A stretch of DNA of 64,000 nucleotides from Segatella copri (GCF_026015625.1 NZ_JAPDVG010000001.1:3338501-3402500); one strand, 5' to 3'; numbered from the stretch's first letter, positions 41,204 to 50,615 are shown. Notes: generated by a model not told the origin, from the letters alone. A program made the numbers and translations.

Positions 41204-41218
41204 TCGGGGTAGTCCCGA
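41204..41218 (+). other. Small hairpin in the rpsN-rpsH gap
   Basis: TCGGG pairs with CCCGA around GTAGT in the otherwise AT-rich 74-base gap. It may be a pause or protein-binding site in the spc operon; that is inference. Confidence 0.35.
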
Positions 41219-41239
41219 TTAATTAAACATTTATATTTT

Positions 41240-41635
41240 ATGACAGATCCAATAGCAGATTATCTGACAAGACTCAGAAATGCAATCATGGCTCATCACC
41301 GTGTTGTAGAAGTTCCTGCGTCTAACTTGAAGAAAGAGATCACTAAGATCCTCTTCGAGAAAGGTTACATCCTCAATTACAAGTTTGTAGAGGATGGTCC
41401 TCAGGGCTCAATTAAGGTTGCCTTGAAGTACAACCCAACTACAAAGCAAAACGCTATCAAGTGTTTGAAGCGCGTGTCAACTCCAGGTTTGCGTAAGTAT
41501 ACCGGTTACAAGGACATGCCAAGAGTTATTAACGGATTAGGTATTGCAATCTTATCTACATCCAAAGGTGTAATGACAGACAAAGAAGCTTCTGATCTTA
41601 AGATCGGTGGCGAGGTTCTTTGCTATATTTATTAA
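41240..41635 (+). CDS. rpsH: 30S ribosomal protein S8
   Basis: A central 16S-binding protein; in E. coli it represses the spc operon. The 131 residues start MTDPIADYLTRLRNAIMAHH and end in the signature STSKGVMTDKEASDLKIGGEVLCYIY. rplF follows after 14 bases with a GGAGG site. Confidence 0.97.
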   Translation: MTDPIADYLTRLRNAIMAHHRVVEVPASNLKKEITKILFEKGYILNYKFVEDGPQGSIKVALKYNPTTKQNAIKCLKRVSTPGLRKYTGYKDMPRVINGLGIAILSTSKGVMTDKEASDLKIGGEVLCYIY

Positions 41636-41637
41636 TT

Positions 41638-41642
41638 GGAGG
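41638..41642 (+). promoter_or_regulatory. Shine-Dalgarno site of rplF
   Basis: GGAGG ends 7 bases before ATG 41650 and selects this start over the in-frame ATG at 41620, which overlaps rpsH. Confidence 0.7.
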
Positions 41643-41649
41643 CTTTTAT

Positions 41650-42222
41650 ATGTCTAGAATAGGAAAATTGCCAATTAGTATCCCTGCAGGTGTTACTGTA
41701 AATTATGATGAGGTTTCTCATGTTTGTACAGTAAAGGGCCCTAAGGGTGAACTTTCTCAGTGGATTGATCCATCTATCAAGTTTAATAATGCAGATGGTC
41801 ATATTAGCTTTGAAATCGATGAAAATAGTCCTGTAAATATTAAGCAGAAGCAGGCTTTCCACGGTTTGTATCGCTCTCTCGTTAACAACATGGTTGTTGG
41901 TGTAAGCGCTGGTTATACAAAGGTTTTGGAATTGGTAGGTGTTGGTTATCGTGTTTCTAACCAGGGTAATATCATTGAGTTTGCTTTGGGTTACACTCAC
42001 CCTATTTTCATCCAGTTGCCTAAGGAGATTAAGGTTGAGACTAAGTCTGAAAGAAACCAGAACCCAATCTTGACATTGGAGTCTTGCGACAAGCAGTTGT
42101 TGGGACTCGTTTGTGCAAAAATTCGTTCTTTCCGCAAGCCTGAGCCTTATAAAGGTAAGGGTATCCTCTTTAAGGGTGAAGTTATTCGCAGAAAGTCTGG
42201 TAAGAGTGCTTCAGCTAAGTAA
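41650..42222 (+). CDS. rplF: 50S ribosomal protein L6
   Basis: Lies near the sarcin-ricin loop. Starting at MSRIGKLPISIPAGVTV it has 190 residues with two related domains; the second includes PEPYKGKGILFKGEVIRRKSGKSA. It has an unusual strong SD site. 18 bases before rplR. Confidence 0.97.
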   Translation: MSRIGKLPISIPAGVTVNYDEVSHVCTVKGPKGELSQWIDPSIKFNNADGHISFEIDENSPVNIKQKQAFHGLYRSLVNNMVVGVSAGYTKVLELVGVGYRVSNQGNIIEFALGYTHPIFIQLPKEIKVETKSERNQNPILTLESCDKQLLGLVCAKIRSFRKPEPYKGKGILFKGEVIRRKSGKSASAK

Positions 42223-42240
42223 TTTTAATTATTTACGATT

Positions 42241-42585
42241 ATGACAACAAAGAAAGTAGAAAGACGAATTAAGATAAAGTTCCGCATTCGTAAGAGTGTG
42301 AACGGTACAGCTGAGCGTCCACGTCTTAGTGTATTCCGCTCTAACAAGCAGATTTACGCTCAGGTTATTAACGATTTGACAGGCACTACACTTGCATCAG
42401 CTTCTTCACTCGGTTTGGAGAAGATGCCTAAGCAGGAGCAGGCAACTAAGGTTGGCGAGCTCATTGCTGAGAAGGCTAAGGCTGCTGGCGTTGAGGCAGT
42501 AGTTTTCGACCGTAATGGTTACCTTTACCATGGTCGTGTAAAGCAGTTGGCTGAAGGTGCTCGTAATGGTGGTCTTAAATTTTAA
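42241..42585 (+). CDS. rplR: 50S ribosomal protein L18
   Basis: Binds 5S rRNA with L5. The 114 residues contain [29 protein letters not shown] and end in [26 protein letters not shown]. Six bases before rpsE. Confidence 0.97.
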   Translation: MTTKKVERRIKIKFRIRKSVNGTAERPRLSVFRSNKQIYAQVINDLTGTTLASASSLGLEKMPKQEQATKVGELIAEKAKAAGVEAVVFDRNGYLYHGRVKQLAEGARNGGLKF

Positions 42586-42591
42586 ACGATT

Positions 42592-43104
42592 ATGGCAATG
42601 GATAAAGTAAAAGTAAATAACGAAGAAGTACTTAAGGATCGCTTGGTTGCTATCAACCGTGTAACTAAGGTTACAAAGGGTGGTCGTACTTTCACATTCG
42701 CTGCTATCGTCGTTGTAGGTGACGGTAATGGCGTAATCGGCTACGGCCTTGGTAAGGCAGGTGAGGTTACTGCTGCTATCGCAAAGGGTACTGAAGCTGC
42801 TAAGAAGAACTTGGTAAAGGTTCCTGTACTCAAGGGTACTGTTCCTCATGAGGTTGAAACTTCATTTGGTGGTGCTAAGGTTCTTATTAAGCCAGCTGCT
42901 GCCGGTACTGGTTTGAAGGCCGGTGGTGCTATGCGTGCAGTACTTGAGAGCGTAGGTATCAAGGATGTCATCGCTAAGTCTAAGGGTTCTTCAAATGCCC
43001 ATAACCTTGTGAAGGCTACTATCGCAGCTCTTGCAGAGATGCGTGATGCTTATACTGTAGCAGGTGAGCGTGGTATCAGTATGGATAAAGTATTTAACGG
43101 TTAA
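42592..43104 (+). CDS. rpsE: 30S ribosomal protein S5
   Basis: Works in mRNA entry and translational accuracy. The 170 residues contain the dsRBD-like N-terminal domain ([33 protein letters not shown]) and the [22 protein letters not shown] region. The spectinomycin loop appears normal (VTKGGRTF). 16 bases before rpmD. Confidence 0.97.
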   Translation: MAMDKVKVNNEEVLKDRLVAINRVTKVTKGGRTFTFAAIVVVGDGNGVIGYGLGKAGEVTAAIAKGTEAAKKNLVKVPVLKGTVPHEVETSFGGAKVLIKPAAAGTGLKAGGAMRAVLESVGIKDVIAKSKGSSNAHNLVKATIAALAEMRDAYTVAGERGISMDKVFNG

Positions 43105-43120
43105 TTAGGAAAAATCGAAT

Positions 43121-43297
43121 ATGGCAACAATTAAAATCAAGCAGATTAAGAGTAAAATCGGTGCTCCAGTAGATCAGAAGCGTACTCTCGCTTGTCTTGG
43201 TCTCCACAAGATTTCTCAGGTTGTTGAGGTAGAGGATACTCCTAGCAACCGTGGTATGATCCGTAAGGTTCATCACCTCGTAAGTGTAGTTGATTAA
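43121..43297 (+). CDS. rpmD: 50S ribosomal protein L30
   Basis: A 58-residue protein translated from ATG 43121 to TAA 43295-43297: MATIKIKQIKSKIGAPVDQK, then a stretch with LACLGLHKISQVVEVEDTPS and a C-terminal MIRKVHHLVSVVD. This is the L30 family pattern and it sits in the expected place between rpsE and rplO. Not found in all bacteria. Confidence 0.95.
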   Translation: MATIKIKQIKSKIGAPVDQKRTLACLGLHKISQVVEVEDTPSNRGMIRKVHHLVSVVD

Positions 43298-43323
43298 TTA
43301 ATCTTTTTAAATTAGGAACGATT

Positions 43324-43770
43324 ATGAAATTAAATAATTTGAAACCTGCTGCAGGTTCTACCCATTCACGTCGTCGTATTGGTCGTGGTCCAGGTTCTGG
43401 TCTCGGTGGTACTTCTACACGTGGTCATAAGGGTGCCAAGGCTCGTTCTGGTTATAAGAGAAAGATTGGTTTCGAAGGTGGTCAGATGCCATTGCAGCGT
43501 CGTGTTCCAAAGGCTGGTTTTAAGAATATCAACCATAAGGAGTACTTCGCAGTAAACCTTTCAACTCTTCAGGCTCTTGCTGAAGCAAAGAACCTTACTA
43601 AAATCGGTATTGAGGAACTTAAGGCTGCTGGCCTCACAAACGGCAAGGAGCTTGTAAAGGTTCTCGGTAACGGTGAACTTAAAGCAAAATTGGAAGTTGA
43701 AGCTAATGCTTTCTCAAAGACTGCCGAAGAAGCAATCAAGGCAGTAGGTGGTAACGCAACTATAATCTAA
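43324..43770 (+). CDS. rplO: 50S ribosomal protein L15
   Basis: A late-assembly protein of 148 residues. The Gly/Arg-rich N-terminus (RRRIGRGPGSGLGGTSTRGHKGAKARSG) and FEGGQMPLQRRVPKAGF are family hallmarks. Four bases before secY. Confidence 0.97.
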   Translation: MKLNNLKPAAGSTHSRRRIGRGPGSGLGGTSTRGHKGAKARSGYKRKIGFEGGQMPLQRRVPKAGFKNINHKEYFAVNLSTLQALAEAKNLTKIGIEELKAAGLTNGKELVKVLGNGELKAKLEVEANAFSKTAEEAIKAVGGNATII

Positions 43771-43774
43771 GTAA

Positions 43775-45112
43775 ATGAAAAAGTTTATTGAGACACTAAA
43801 GAACTGTTGGAAGATAGAGGATCTCCGTCAGAGACTCCTCATTACTCTTCTGTTTACGGCTATTTACCGTTTTGGCTCGTTTGTGGTACTTCCAGGTATC
43901 AATCCGGGCATGTTGGAAAAACTTCAGTCGCAGACCTCTGGCGGTCTTATGTCGCTATTGGACATGTTCTCTGGTGGTGCATTTTCCAATGCATCTATCT
44001 TTGCACTCGGAATTATGCCTTATATCTCAGCTTCAATCGTTATGCAGCTTCTTGCTGTTGCTGTACCTTATTTCCAGAAGATGCAGCGCGAGGGCGAGAG
44101 CGGCCGCAAAAAAATACAATGGTATACTAGAGTCCTGACTGTGGCCATTTTGGTCTTTCAGGCTCCTAGTTACCTTTTGAATTTGAAAATGCAGGCTGCC
44201 AATGCTCTAGCCACAGGTATTAGTTGGACGGTATTCATGATACCGGCAACAATTATCTTGGCCGCAGGAAGTATGTTTATCCTTTGGTTAGGTGAGCGTA
44301 TCACTGACAAGGGAGTAGGTAATGGTATCTCTCTTATTATTATGATTGGTATTATCGCCCGTTTGCCACAGGCTTTCGTTCAGGAGGTAACTTCTCGTTT
44401 GCAGGCAATTTCAGGTGGTGGTCTTATCATGTTCATTGTAGAGATTCTTATCCTTTATGCTGTAGTCTGTGCATCAATTCTTTTGGTGCAAGGTACACGT
44501 AAGATCCCTGTTCAGTATGCTAAACGCTTGGTTGGAAATAAGCAATATGGTGGTGCACGTCAGTACATCCCTTTGAAACTTTTTGCAGCTAACGTAATGC
44601 CTATCATCTTTGCACAGGCTTTAATGTTTATTCCATTGGCAATAGTTCGCTATCAGTCTGAAAATGCTAGTAGTGTTGTTCAGCAGTTGATGGATAATCG
44701 TAGCTTGCTATATAATGTTGTTTATGTAATCTTGGTTATTGCATTTACTTATTTCTATACAGCTATTACATTGAATCCTACTCAGATGGCTGAGGATATG
44801 AAACGTAACAATGGTTTCATTCCTGGCGTAAAACCAGGAAAGGATACAGCTGAGTACATTGATACCGTAATGTCTCGTATTACTTTACCAGGTTCGTTAT
44901 TTATTGCGTTTATTGCAATCATGCCTGCATTAGCAGGACTTCTCGATGTACAGCAAGCTTTCTCTCAATTCTTTGGAGGTACATCTCTATTGATTTTGGT
45001 TGGTGTTGTCATTGACACATTACAACAAATCGAGAGTCATTTGCTTATGCGCCACTATGATGGTCTTTTGAATTCAGGCCATACGCGTCAGGGTGGTGTT
45101 GCTGCATATTAA
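43775..45112 (+). CDS. secY: Preprotein translocase subunit SecY
   Basis: The channel subunit of SecYEG, 445 residues with ten predicted membrane helices. Characteristic stretches are the plug-side FGSFVVLPGI and the GVGNGISLIIMIGII loop in helix 4-5, plus RNNGFIPGVKPGKDTAEYI before helix 9. It closes the spc run. map is not the next gene, unlike in many relatives; 289 noncoding bases follow. Confidence 0.97.
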   Translation: MKKFIETLKNCWKIEDLRQRLLITLLFTAIYRFGSFVVLPGINPGMLEKLQSQTSGGLMSLLDMFSGGAFSNASIFALGIMPYISASIVMQLLAVAVPYFQKMQREGESGRKKIQWYTRVLTVAILVFQAPSYLLNLKMQAANALATGISWTVFMIPATIILAAGSMFILWLGERITDKGVGNGISLIIMIGIIARLPQAFVQEVTSRLQAISGGGLIMFIVEILILYAVVCASILLVQGTRKIPVQYAKRLVGNKQYGGARQYIPLKLFAANVMPIIFAQALMFIPLAIVRYQSENASSVVQQLMDNRSLLYNVVYVILVIAFTYFYTAITLNPTQMAEDMKRNNGFIPGVKPGKDTAEYIDTVMSRITLPGSLFIAFIAIMPALAGLLDVQQAFSQFFGGTSLLILVGVVIDTLQQIESHLLMRHYDGLLNSGHTRQGGVAAY

Positions 45113-45227
45113 TCTTTTTCTTTTGAAATGAGAAATTTCTGAAGACAGAAGATGAAATTATTCAGAGTGCAGTTTTACTTCATCTTCAAGTAAAGCTGAC
45201 TTGAATTTACTATATTATGTGAGACGA

Positions 45228-45273
45228 CTCTCCATTTGGATAGGTAATTCCTCATCCACTTGGAGAGCCTTTT
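45228..45273 (+). terminator. Long hairpin after secY
   Basis: CTCTCCA-TT-TGGAT-AGG pairs with CCT-C-ATCCA-CT-TGGAGAG, followed by CCTTTT. It probably ends or attenuates transcription before infA. The rest of the 289-base gap (45113-45401) holds an AGATGAA/TTCATCT inverted repeat near 45149-45184 and no gene. Confidence 0.7.
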
Positions 45274-45401
45274 CCCGCTAATATGTCATCTAATTATGAT
45301 TTTTATCTGATAGTGATGGCACAAAGTTGCTCGAAAAGATAAAGCACAATTTTATCTTCATTCGTAGAAGTTTAACATTAAGAAGGACAAATATTTATAT
45401 T

Positions 45402-45620
45402 ATGGCAAAACAAGCCGCTATTGAGCAAGATGGAACAATTGTAGAAGCATTGTCAAATGCGATGTTCCGAGTAGAATTAGAGAATGGAGTTGACATCACA
45501 GCTCATATCTCTGGTAAGATGAGAATGCATTACATCAAGATTTTACCTGGTGATAAGGTAAAGGTGGAGATGAGTCCATATGACCTTACCAAAGGTAGAA
45601 TTGTTTTTAGATACAAATAA
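45402..45620 (+). CDS. infA: Translation initiation factor IF-1
   Basis: A 72-residue OB-fold protein of the 30S A site. [29 protein letters not shown] is the family N-terminus and the end [12 protein letters not shown] is typical. The upstream in-frame extension (from 45327) is not family-like and is dropped. Confidence 0.97.
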   Translation: MAKQAAIEQDGTIVEALSNAMFRVELENGVDITAHISGKMRMHYIKILPGDKVKVEMSPYDLTKGRIVFRYK

Positions 45621-45637
45621 TAATCATATATAAGGTT

Positions 45638-45754
45638 ATGAAGACAAGAGCATCATTAAAGAAGCGTTCAGCTGACTGTAAGATCGTTCGTCGTAAAGGT
45701 CGTCTGTTCGTTATCAACAAGAAGAACCCTAAGATGAAATTACGTCAGGGTTAA
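45638..45754 (+). CDS. rpmJ: 50S ribosomal protein L36 (zinc-free form)
   Basis: A 38-residue protein from ATG 45638: [20 protein letters not shown], ending [15 protein letters not shown]. It has a single Cys, so the CCCH zinc site of the common L36 is lost. It is in the standard place between infA and rpsM. Confidence 0.94.
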   Translation: MKTRASLKKRSADCKIVRRKGRLFVINKKNPKMKLRQG

Positions 45755-45782
45755 TGTTAAAGTATTGTAAAAGTGCCGTTAT

Positions 45783-45805
45783 TTCAAAAAATAGTTGTAC
45801 TTTTG
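45783..45805 (+). promoter_or_regulatory. Internal promoter of rpsM (alpha operon)
   Basis: TACTTTTG at 45798-45805 is preceded by TTCAAAAAATAGTTGTA (45783-45799), identical over 17 bases to the tRNA-tuf promoter spacer. It gives the alpha operon its own start. Confidence 0.75.
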
Positions 45806-45853
45806 CACCGCTTTAAACGAAAGGTATTAATTTTTTAATTATTTATTTAAACA

Positions 45854-46234
45854 ATGGCAATAAGAATTGTTGGAGTAGATTTGCCCCAGAATAAGCGTGG
45901 CGAAATCGCATTGACCTATATCTACGGTATTGGTCGAAGTAGTTCAGCAAAGATATTGGATAAGGCCGGTGTAAACCGTGACCTGAAGGTTAGCGAGTGG
46001 TCTGATGACCAGGCAGCTAAGATCCGTGAAATTATCGGCGCTGAGTTCAAAGTTGAAGGTGATCTCCGTTCAGAGATCCAGATGAACATTAAGCGACTGA
46101 TGGATATTGGTTGCTATCGTGGAGTTAGACATCGTAATGGTCTTCCAGTTCGCGGTCAGAGCACAAAGAATAATGCTCGTACACGTAAGGGTAAGAAGAA
46201 GACTGTTGCTAATAAGAAGAAGGCTACTAAGTAA
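45854..46234 (+). CDS. rpsM: 30S ribosomal protein S13
   Basis: A head protein making bridges B1a/B1b. The 126 residues start [27 protein letters not shown] and contain [22 protein letters not shown]. The Lys-rich tail is typical. First gene after an internal promoter. Confidence 0.97.
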   Translation: MAIRIVGVDLPQNKRGEIALTYIYGIGRSSSAKILDKAGVNRDLKVSEWSDDQAAKIREIIGAEFKVEGDLRSEIQMNIKRLMDIGCYRGVRHRNGLPVRGQSTKNNARTRKGKKKTVANKKKATK

Positions 46235-46241
46235 TTCTGAA

Positions 46242-46246
46242 GGAGG
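46242..46246 (+). promoter_or_regulatory. Shine-Dalgarno site of rpsK
   Basis: GGAGG ends 9 bases before ATG 46256. Confidence 0.65.
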
Positions 46247-46255
46247 AAATTAATT

Positions 46256-46645
46256 ATGGCAAAGCAAAAAGCAACATCTAAGAAGAGAAATGTACGCGTT
46301 GACGCTATCGGTCAGCTTCACGTTCATAGCTCATTCAATAACATTATTGTATCTCTTGCTAACAATGAGGGTCAGATCATTTCTTGGTCTTCTGCTGGTA
46401 AGATGGGTTTCCGTGGTTCTAAGAAGAATACTCCTTATGCTGCTCAGATGGCTGCAGAGGATTGTGCAAAGGTCGCTTTTGATCTTGGTCTTCGTAAGGT
46501 TAAGGCTTATGTTAAGGGTCCAGGTAATGGTCGTGAGTCTGCTATCCGTGCTATTCACGGTGCAGGTATCGAGGTTACTGAAATCGTTGACGTAACTCCA
46601 TTACCACACAATGGTTGCCGTCCTCCAAAGCGTCGTCGTGTATAA
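46256..46645 (+). CDS. rpsK: 30S ribosomal protein S11
   Basis: A platform protein that contacts the SD helix region. The 129 residues have [27 protein letters not shown] and the C-terminal signature [20 protein letters not shown] site GGAGG is present. Confidence 0.98.
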   Translation: MAKQKATSKKRNVRVDAIGQLHVHSSFNNIIVSLANNEGQIISWSSAGKMGFRGSKKNTPYAAQMAAEDCAKVAFDLGLRKVKAYVKGPGNGRESAIRAIHGAGIEVTEIVDVTPLPHNGCRPPKRRRV

Positions 46646-46702
46646 CGCTTGAGGTTAGCATTATTAATTAAGATACAAACAATATAGCATTTATATAATA
46701 TT

Positions 46703-47308
46703 ATGGCTAGATATATAGGTCCGAAATCTAAAATTGCGCGTCGTTTTGGTGAGCCAATCTTCGGCGCTGACAAAGTTTTGTCCAAGAGAAACTTCCCTCC
46801 TGGACAGCATGGCAACAACCGTCGTCGTAAGATGTCTGAGTACGGTGTCATGTTGGCAGAGAAGCAGAAAGCTAAGTACACTTATGGTGTATTAGAGCGT
46901 CAGTTCCGTAATATGTTTGATAAGGCTGCTAAGGCTGATGGTATTACTGGTGAGGTTCTTCTTCAGAATCTCGAGTGCCGTCTTGATAACGTTGTATTCC
47001 GTCTTGGTATCGCTCCAACACGTGCTGCTGCGCGTCAGTTGGTTGGTCACAAGCACATCGTTGTTGATGGTAAGGTAGTTAATATCCCTTCATTTGCAGT
47101 TAAGCCTGGTATGGTTGTTGGTGTTCGTGAGAAGTCTAAGTCTCTCGAGGTTATCGAAGCAGCTCTTGCAGGTTTCAATCATAGCAAGTACCCATGGATT
47201 GAGTGGGACGATAATTCAAAGAGCGGTAAGTTCTTGCACAAGCCAGAGCGTGCCGACATTCCAGAGAATATTAAGGAGCAGTTAATCGTTGAGTTGTACT
47301 CTAAATAA
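46703..47308 (+). CDS. rpsD: 30S ribosomal protein S4
   Basis: A primary 16S-binding protein; in E. coli it represses the alpha operon. The 201 residues include [35 protein letters not shown] and the S4 domain ([34 protein letters not shown]). 12 bases before rpoA. Confidence 0.98.
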   Translation: MARYIGPKSKIARRFGEPIFGADKVLSKRNFPPGQHGNNRRRKMSEYGVMLAEKQKAKYTYGVLERQFRNMFDKAAKADGITGEVLLQNLECRLDNVVFRLGIAPTRAAARQLVGHKHIVVDGKVVNIPSFAVKPGMVVGVREKSKSLEVIEAALAGFNHSKYPWIEWDDNSKSGKFLHKPERADIPENIKEQLIVELYSK

Positions 47309-47320
47309 ATCATTACATTA

Positions 47321-48316
47321 ATGGCGATATTAGCATTTCAAAAACCTGATAAAGTAGTAATGTTAGAGGCTGATAACCAGTTCGGAAAGTTTGAATTCCG
47401 TCCTTTGGAGCCTGGCTTCGGTGTTACCATTGGTAACGCCCTGCGCCGCATTCTCCTTTCATCATTGGAGGGTTATGCTGTTAACACGATCCGCATTGCG
47501 GGTGTTGAGCATGAGTTCTCTTCAGTTCCTGGTGTAAAGGAAGATGTTACTAACATTATCTTGAATCTCAAACAAGTTCGATTCAAGCAAGTAGTAGAAG
47601 AATTCGAGAATGAGAAAGTTAGTATCACCGTTGAGAATTCTACAGAATTCAAAGCAGGTGATATCGGTAAGTATCTGACTGGATTTGAAGTGTTAAACCC
47701 TGATTTGGTGATTTGTCATTTAGATGCCAAAGCTTCGATGCAGATCGATTTGACTATTAATAAGGGACGTGGTTATGTTCCTGCTGATGAGAATCGTCAA
47801 TTCTGCACTGACGTTAACGTTCTCCCAATCGATTCCATCTACACCCCTATTCGTAATGTAAAGTACGCTGTAGAACCATATCGTGTTGAGCAAAAGACCG
47901 ACTATGATAAGCTCGTACTTGAAATTACAACAGATGGTTCCATTAGTCCAAAGGATGCACTGAAAGAGGCTGCGAAGATTCTTATTTATCACTTCATGCT
48001 CTTCTCTGATGAGAAGATTACTCTTGAGACTCAGGATCAGGAGAGCAATCAGGAGTTTGATGAAGAGGTTCTTCATATGCGCCAGTTGCTTAAGACTCGT
48101 CTCGTAGACATGAATCTTAGTGTTCGTGCCCTCAACTGCTTGAAGGCAGCTGATGTCGAGACTCTTGGTGATTTGGTTCAGTTTAATAAGACTGACCTCT
48201 TGAAGTTCCGCAACTTTGGTAAGAAATCGCTCTCAGAGCTTGATGATTTGCTCGAGAGTCTGAATCTGTCTTTTGGAACTGATATTTCAAAGTATAAATT
48301 AGACAAGGAATCTTAA
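47321..48316 (+). CDS. rpoA: DNA-directed RNA polymerase subunit alpha
   Basis: The assembly platform of RNA polymerase. The 330 residues are an N-terminal dimerisation domain (about 1-235; [22 protein letters not shown]) and a C-terminal helix-hairpin-helix domain (about 260-320; [23 protein letters not shown], then [19 protein letters not shown]), which binds UP elements and activators. Confidence 0.98.
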   Translation: MAILAFQKPDKVVMLEADNQFGKFEFRPLEPGFGVTIGNALRRILLSSLEGYAVNTIRIAGVEHEFSSVPGVKEDVTNIILNLKQVRFKQVVEEFENEKVSITVENSTEFKAGDIGKYLTGFEVLNPDLVICHLDAKASMQIDLTINKGRGYVPADENRQFCTDVNVLPIDSIYTPIRNVKYAVEPYRVEQKTDYDKLVLEITTDGSISPKDALKEAAKILIYHFMLFSDEKITLETQDQESNQEFDEEVLHMRQLLKTRLVDMNLSVRALNCLKAADVETLGDLVQFNKTDLLKFRNFGKKSLSELDDLLESLNLSFGTDISKYKLDKES

Positions 48317-48347
48317 AGGTTCGTAGTCCAAAAAGCAAAAACAAAAA

Positions 48348-48842
48348 ATGAGACATAATAAGAAATTCAACCATTTAGGTCGTACTGCTTCTCATCGTAA
48401 TGCGATGTTGGCTAACATGGCTTCATCACTTATCTTGAGCGAGCACAAAAGAATCACTACGACCCTCGCAAAGGCAAAGGCTCTTAAGAAGTATGTTGAG
48501 CCATTGATTACTCGTTCTAAGAACGATACAACAACTTCACGTCGTGTAGTTTTCCGTTATCTTCAGAATAAGTATGCTGTTAAGGCTCTCTTCGGTGAGG
48601 TAGCTGAGAAGGTAGCTAACCGTCCAGGTGGTTACACTCGCGTAATCAAGTTGGGTACCCGTCAGGGTGATGCAGCTGAGATTGCTTTCATCGAGCTCGT
48701 TGACTTTGATGAGAATATGGCTAAGACTCAGAAGGCTGCTGCTAAGAAGACTCGTCGTAGTCGTAAGTCAACAAAGGCTGAAGAGGCTCCTGTAGCTGAG
48801 ACTGAGGCTCCTGCAACTGAGGAGGCTCCAAAGGCTGAATAA
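48348..48842 (+). CDS. rplQ: 50S ribosomal protein L17 with acidic tail
   Basis: A tunnel-exit protein. [25 protein letters not shown] and [23 protein letters not shown] are family motifs. At 164 residues it is longer than the E. coli form (127): the last 40 or so residues are Lys-rich, then Glu/Ala/Pro-rich ([17 protein letters not shown]) and probably disordered. Last gene of the supercluster. Confidence 0.96.
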   Translation: MRHNKKFNHLGRTASHRNAMLANMASSLILSEHKRITTTLAKAKALKKYVEPLITRSKNDTTTSRRVVFRYLQNKYAVKALFGEVAEKVANRPGGYTRVIKLGTRQGDAAEIAFIELVDFDENMAKTQKAAAKKTRRSRKSTKAEEAPVAETEAPATEEAPKAE

Positions 48843-48866
48843 TTTTCAATCATCTCAGATAAATTT

Positions 48867-48900
48867 AGCGTCCTTGTCTTGACAAGGGCGCTTTTTTTGT
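48867..48900 (+). terminator. Terminator of the ribosomal supercluster
   Basis: AGCG-T-CCTTGT pairs with ACAAGG-G-CGCT and is followed by seven T, 24 bases after the rplQ stop. Confidence 0.9.
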
Positions 48901-48984
48901 CCCCTTTTCAAAACTATCTGCTCTTTTAGGGTTTTTCCTAATCATTATTAGGGATTTTTTTGTTTTTATTCTTTTAGTTCTTTG

Positions 48985-48992
48985 TATCTTTG
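48985..48992 (+). promoter_or_regulatory. Promoter -7 box of the glycine-zipper lipoprotein gene
   Basis: TATCTTTG, about 20 bases before the start; a TTTG at 48959-48962 is a possible -33 at slightly long spacing. Confidence 0.7.
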
Positions 48993-49012
48993 CAGCAGAA
49001 ATTTAAAGCTTA

Positions 49013-49843
49013 ATGAAGATGAAAAAGATTATGCTTTTTGTAGCTTGCTCTTCTTTGCTGTTGAGTAGCTGCGATACTTATACGGGAAGTGGTGCTTATG
49101 CTGGTGCCACATTTGGTTCTATTCTTGGTTCTGCTATCGGTGGCTTGTCTGGTGGTCCTAGAGGTTCAGATATGGGTACTATTATCGGCATGGCTGGCGG
49201 TGCTGCCGTTGGAGCGGCCATTGGTAGTCAGGCTGACCAGAAATCCCAGCAGCAAAGAGAATCTGTTTATCGAGATAGATCACACCGTGATCATCATTCT
49301 TATCAGGATGGAGTTTACCAGCAATCTTCACCTGTTTATTCCAATGACGAAATCTTTGATTCAACTCATTCGGGGGATGATAGGATTTATGATTTCAATG
49401 ATAGGGATTATACCGGAAGTTATAGTGCTCAGCAGCCTGTAGCTACTATTCCTAGTTCTACTCTGGAAGAACTGGGGCAGAATTATGCTTATTCATCTTC
49501 TTTGGAAATCATGAATGCTCGTTTTGTTGATTCAAATGAGGACAATACTTTGAATCGGAATGAAACAGCCAAGGTTATTTTTGAAATCCGAAATAACGGA
49601 GCTCACACGTTGTATGATGTAGTTCCAACCGTTATTGAGACCACTGGCAATAAACATATTTTCATATCTCCAAGCGTTCATGTAGAAAGTATTGCTCCTG
49701 GTCCTGTGATTCGCTATACAGCAATGGTCAAGGCTGATAACCGTTTGAAGAATGGTACAGCTTGTTTCTGTGTTTCTGTGATACAAGGCGGTAAGACGAT
49801 TTCCAAGGTTAATCAGTTTGATATTCCGACAAAATCCAGATAA
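49013..49843 (+). CDS. Glycine-zipper lipoprotein of unknown function
   Basis: A 276-residue secreted lipoprotein. The signal peptide ends in the lipobox LSSC with Cys20. Residues about 27-75 form a Gly/Ala-rich glycine zipper (GATFGSILGSAIGGLSGG, then GMAGGAAVGAAIGSQ) that could insert in or pack against membranes. A polar Gln/Ser/Tyr/Asp-rich linker covers about 76-155. The C-terminal 110 residues look like an Ig-like beta-sandwich (RNETAKVIFEIRNNGAHTLYDVVP). No enzyme motif. An alternative start is 49019. Own promoter and terminator. Confidence 0.8.
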   Translation: MKMKKIMLFVACSSLLLSSCDTYTGSGAYAGATFGSILGSAIGGLSGGPRGSDMGTIIGMAGGAAVGAAIGSQADQKSQQQRESVYRDRSHRDHHSYQDGVYQQSSPVYSNDEIFDSTHSGDDRIYDFNDRDYTGSYSAQQPVATIPSSTLEELGQNYAYSSSLEIMNARFVDSNEDNTLNRNETAKVIFEIRNNGAHTLYDVVPTVIETTGNKHIFISPSVHVESIAPGPVIRYTAMVKADNRLKNGTACFCVSVIQGGKTISKVNQFDIPTKSR

Positions 49844-49903
49844 GATTCCGGTAAGATCATGAATTTGTATGATAGTATCTTATTTTAGGATTCAGTTATA
49901 TAT

Positions 49904-49950
49904 AAAAAGGTAAAGGCGAGAATCAATGATGATTCTCGCCTTTACTTTTG
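49904..49950. terminator. Bidirectional terminator between the lipoprotein and rlpA genes
   Basis: GTAAAGGCGAGAATCA and its perfect complement form a 16-bp stem with a 4-base ATGA loop, flanked by A-run and T-run. Confidence 0.9.
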
Positions 49951-49986
49951 CTATATCTGTATTGTGCTTTTTTAGATCTGCCTTGG

Positions 49987-50538
49987 TTACTCTTTGCTTT
50001 TATGGTGCTCTGTTTTATTTATTACCTTTGAAGTAATTTTATTTGTTCCTTTTTTACTGCTGTGATGATTTTCCTTATTCCTGTCAGTAGTTCCCCACTT
50101 GTTTGGAAATTCATATTCCGTTTCAGCCACTTCGAAATCAATCTTAGGTAATTTTGTGTCCTCTGGCTTGTAAGGAATCGGGTTTTCCACCATTTCAACT
50201 TTTACAGTCGCTACGCCTTGTGCAATCATACCAATTTCTTTTGCAGCCTTCCATGATAGGTCGATGATTCTACCTCTTCCAAACGGCCCTCTGTCGATGA
50301 CTTTTACGATAGTACTCTTGCCATTGCTAAGGTTTGTAACCTTGAGGTGCGTTCCGAAGGGATAAAACCGATGTGCACATGTTAAACTGTCATGATGTAT
50401 TCTCTGGCCGCTTGCAGAACGGGCACCTGTTGCTCTCTTAGAGTAATATGATGCCTTGCCGTGCTGGTGCTTTTGTCCGTAGCATGGAACCAGGCTGAAT
50501 ATAGCCAAGATGGCTGTGATGAAAGATTTTGTAACCAT
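49987..50538 (-). CDS. rlpA: Septal ring lytic transglycosylase, RlpA family
   Basis: A secreted 183-residue protein with a signal peptide (about 1-21) and a double-psi beta-barrel (about 27-112): GKASYYSKRATGARSASGQR, then FPFGTHLKVTNLSNGKSTIVKVIDRGPF-type strands with the conserved Asp of IDRGPFG. RlpA cleaves denuded glycan strands in Pseudomonas; not all homologues are active. There is no SPOR domain; the tail is Lys/Asn/His-rich. Divergent from the ATP-grasp gene. Confidence 0.9.
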   Translation of the reverse strand: MVTKSFITAILAIFSLVPCYGQKHQHGKASYYSKRATGARSASGQRIHHDSLTCAHRFYPFGTHLKVTNLSNGKSTIVKVIDRGPFGRGRIIDLSWKAAKEIGMIAQGVATVKVEMVENPIPYKPEDTKLPKIDFEVAETEYEFPNKWGTTDRNKENHHSSKKGTNKITSKVINKTEHHKSKE

Positions 50539-50557
50539 ATCTTCATATTTTATGGCA

Positions 50558-50565
50558 CAAATATA
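50558..50565 (-). promoter_or_regulatory. rlpA promoter -7 box
   Basis: Minus-strand TATATTTG, 20 bases before the start, giving a very short leader. Confidence 0.6.
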
Positions 50566-50607
50566 AAAAAAAATGTTGAAAGATGCAAGTAAATCTCAGA
50601 AAATCAG

Positions 50608-50615
50608 TATCTTTG
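50608..50615 (+). promoter_or_regulatory. Promoter -7 box of the receiver/PPDK-like gene
   Basis: TATCTTTG followed by CAC lies 20 bases before ATG 50636. It lies after the in-frame ATG at 50573, so it argues that translation starts at 50636. Confidence 0.75.

Noticed and set aside
45113..45401. Degenerate map pseudogene after secY
   Set aside because: No frame shows methionine aminopeptidase motifs; the region is hairpins and AT-rich DNA.
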